Shown here: piece by piece, positions 63,686 to 64,000 of the stretch
Layout: every line of letters starts with the position of its first letter
How positions within the stretch are numbered: the first letter of the stretch is position 1
Assembly: GCA_963815645.1 (NCBI GenBank)
Contig: CAWFHL010000001.1
Coordinates: 434,001 to 498,000, forward strand
Source of the DNA: JBBRHQ01 sp963815645
Lineage (GTDB): Bacteria; Actinomycetota; Thermoleophilia; Solirubrobacterales; 70-9
Reading direction: 5' to 3'
DNA length: 64,000 nt
The notes under the pieces: model-generated
Told to the model about the DNA's origin: nothing
Database searches by the model: none
What the model saw: only the letters and a program-made list of their open reading frames with translations
Made by a program: the position numbers and the translations under genes

Positions 63686-64000
63686 CACGGTTGCGCGGCT
63701 GACGCCCCCATCGCTGCCAGCGCCTCGGCCGCGGCGCGCTCACCGGAGGTGATCGCGCCGTCCATGTAGCCGCTCCAGACGGTTGCCGTCTCCGCGCCGG
63801 CCCAATGGATCGGGCCGACGGGGGCGCGGAGCGCGGCTCCGTTTGCCCGCCAGGCGCCGGTCGGCAGGAAGCCGCCGTAGCAGCCCGCCGAGTAGGGGTC
63901 CGCCGCCCAGGCCTTGTCGATGTAGCGCTCCGGCTCGGCAGCCCGCGGTCCGAAGAATCGCTCCAGGCAGCCGAGGACGATCGCCCTGCGCTCGGCATGC
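63685..64000 (-). CDS. Flavin amine oxidase, C-terminal part only (cut by window)
   Basis: The last 104 codons of a flavin-dependent monoamine oxidase-type enzyme: FFGPRAAEPERYIDKAWAAD, YSAGCYGGFLPTGAW, PVGPIHWAGAETATVWSGYM and DGAITSGERAAAEAL are the conserved C-terminal FAD-binding motifs. The start lies outside the window. It is directly upstream of folP and coupled to it (TGATG). The substrate is unknown. Confidence 0.85.
   Translation of the reverse strand, partial: HAERRAIVLGCLERFFGPRAAEPERYIDKAWAADPYSAGCYGGFLPTGAWRANGAALRAPVGPIHWAGAETATVWSGYMDGAITSGERAAAEALAAMGASAAQP

Overview
The window is very GC-rich, densely packed and coded on both strands. It has short spacers, many GTG and TTG starts, and frequent ATGA or GTGA stop/start overlaps. 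Protein families and gene order point to a high-GC actinobacterium, most likely of the class Thermoleophilia (Solirubrobacterales/Gaiellales type). The indicators are a CarD regulator next to DisA and IspD, a SigH-type sigma factor after rlmB, SnoaL-like remnants starting MSEE, several acyl-CoA dehydrogenases and DUF4383/DUF389 membrane proteins. This placement is an inference, because there is no rRNA gene to confirm it.

Left part (1-12.2 kb): a cut-off O-methyltransferase and two decayed SnoaL-like fragments come first. Next is the aspartate-family amino-acid cluster lysA-hom-thrC and, further on, thrB, interrupted by two thioredoxin-fold genes and a lipoprotein-like phosphoesterase. A hydrolase, an M23 peptidase, a CDF metal transporter and an acyl-CoA dehydrogenase follow. 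Middle-left part (12.2-32 kb): a cell-wall-binding-repeat protein, a fatty-acid/steroid-type beta-oxidation set (two acyl-CoA dehydrogenases, a thiolase, a 3-hydroxyacyl-CoA dehydrogenase) with TetR-like palindromes, a CNNM-type transporter, PhhB, a B12-binding protein, a rhomboid, sigma-factor genes, a PlsC-GpsA fusion, a hydroquinone-type ring-cleavage pair, and tRNA-Thr(UGU).

Right part (32-64 kb): on the minus strand, read from 64 kb down to 32 kb, lies folP-folB-folK-coaX-dusB-greA-lysS-clpC-radA-disA-carD-ispD-ispF-cysS-rlmB-sigH. These are largely the same genes in the same order as the coaX/folP-to-sigH region of Bacillus subtilis and, for radA to rlmB, of Mycobacterium. Unrelated genes are scattered between them: an MFS transporter, an aldo/keto reductase, a delta-60/RTX secreted protein, a DUF389 protein, an acyl-CoA ligase and hydrolases.

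Two observations stand out. First, a roughly 55-nt double-hairpin element occurs as a tandem pair (66-67 nt period) at three distant places. Two lie between convergent genes and one interrupts a VOC-family gene. Second, at least a dozen otherwise conserved genes, including ispD, carD, radA and clpC, carry single-base frameshifts. This is better explained by assembly or sequencing indels than by real gene decay, so all frameshift calls here should be read with that in mind.
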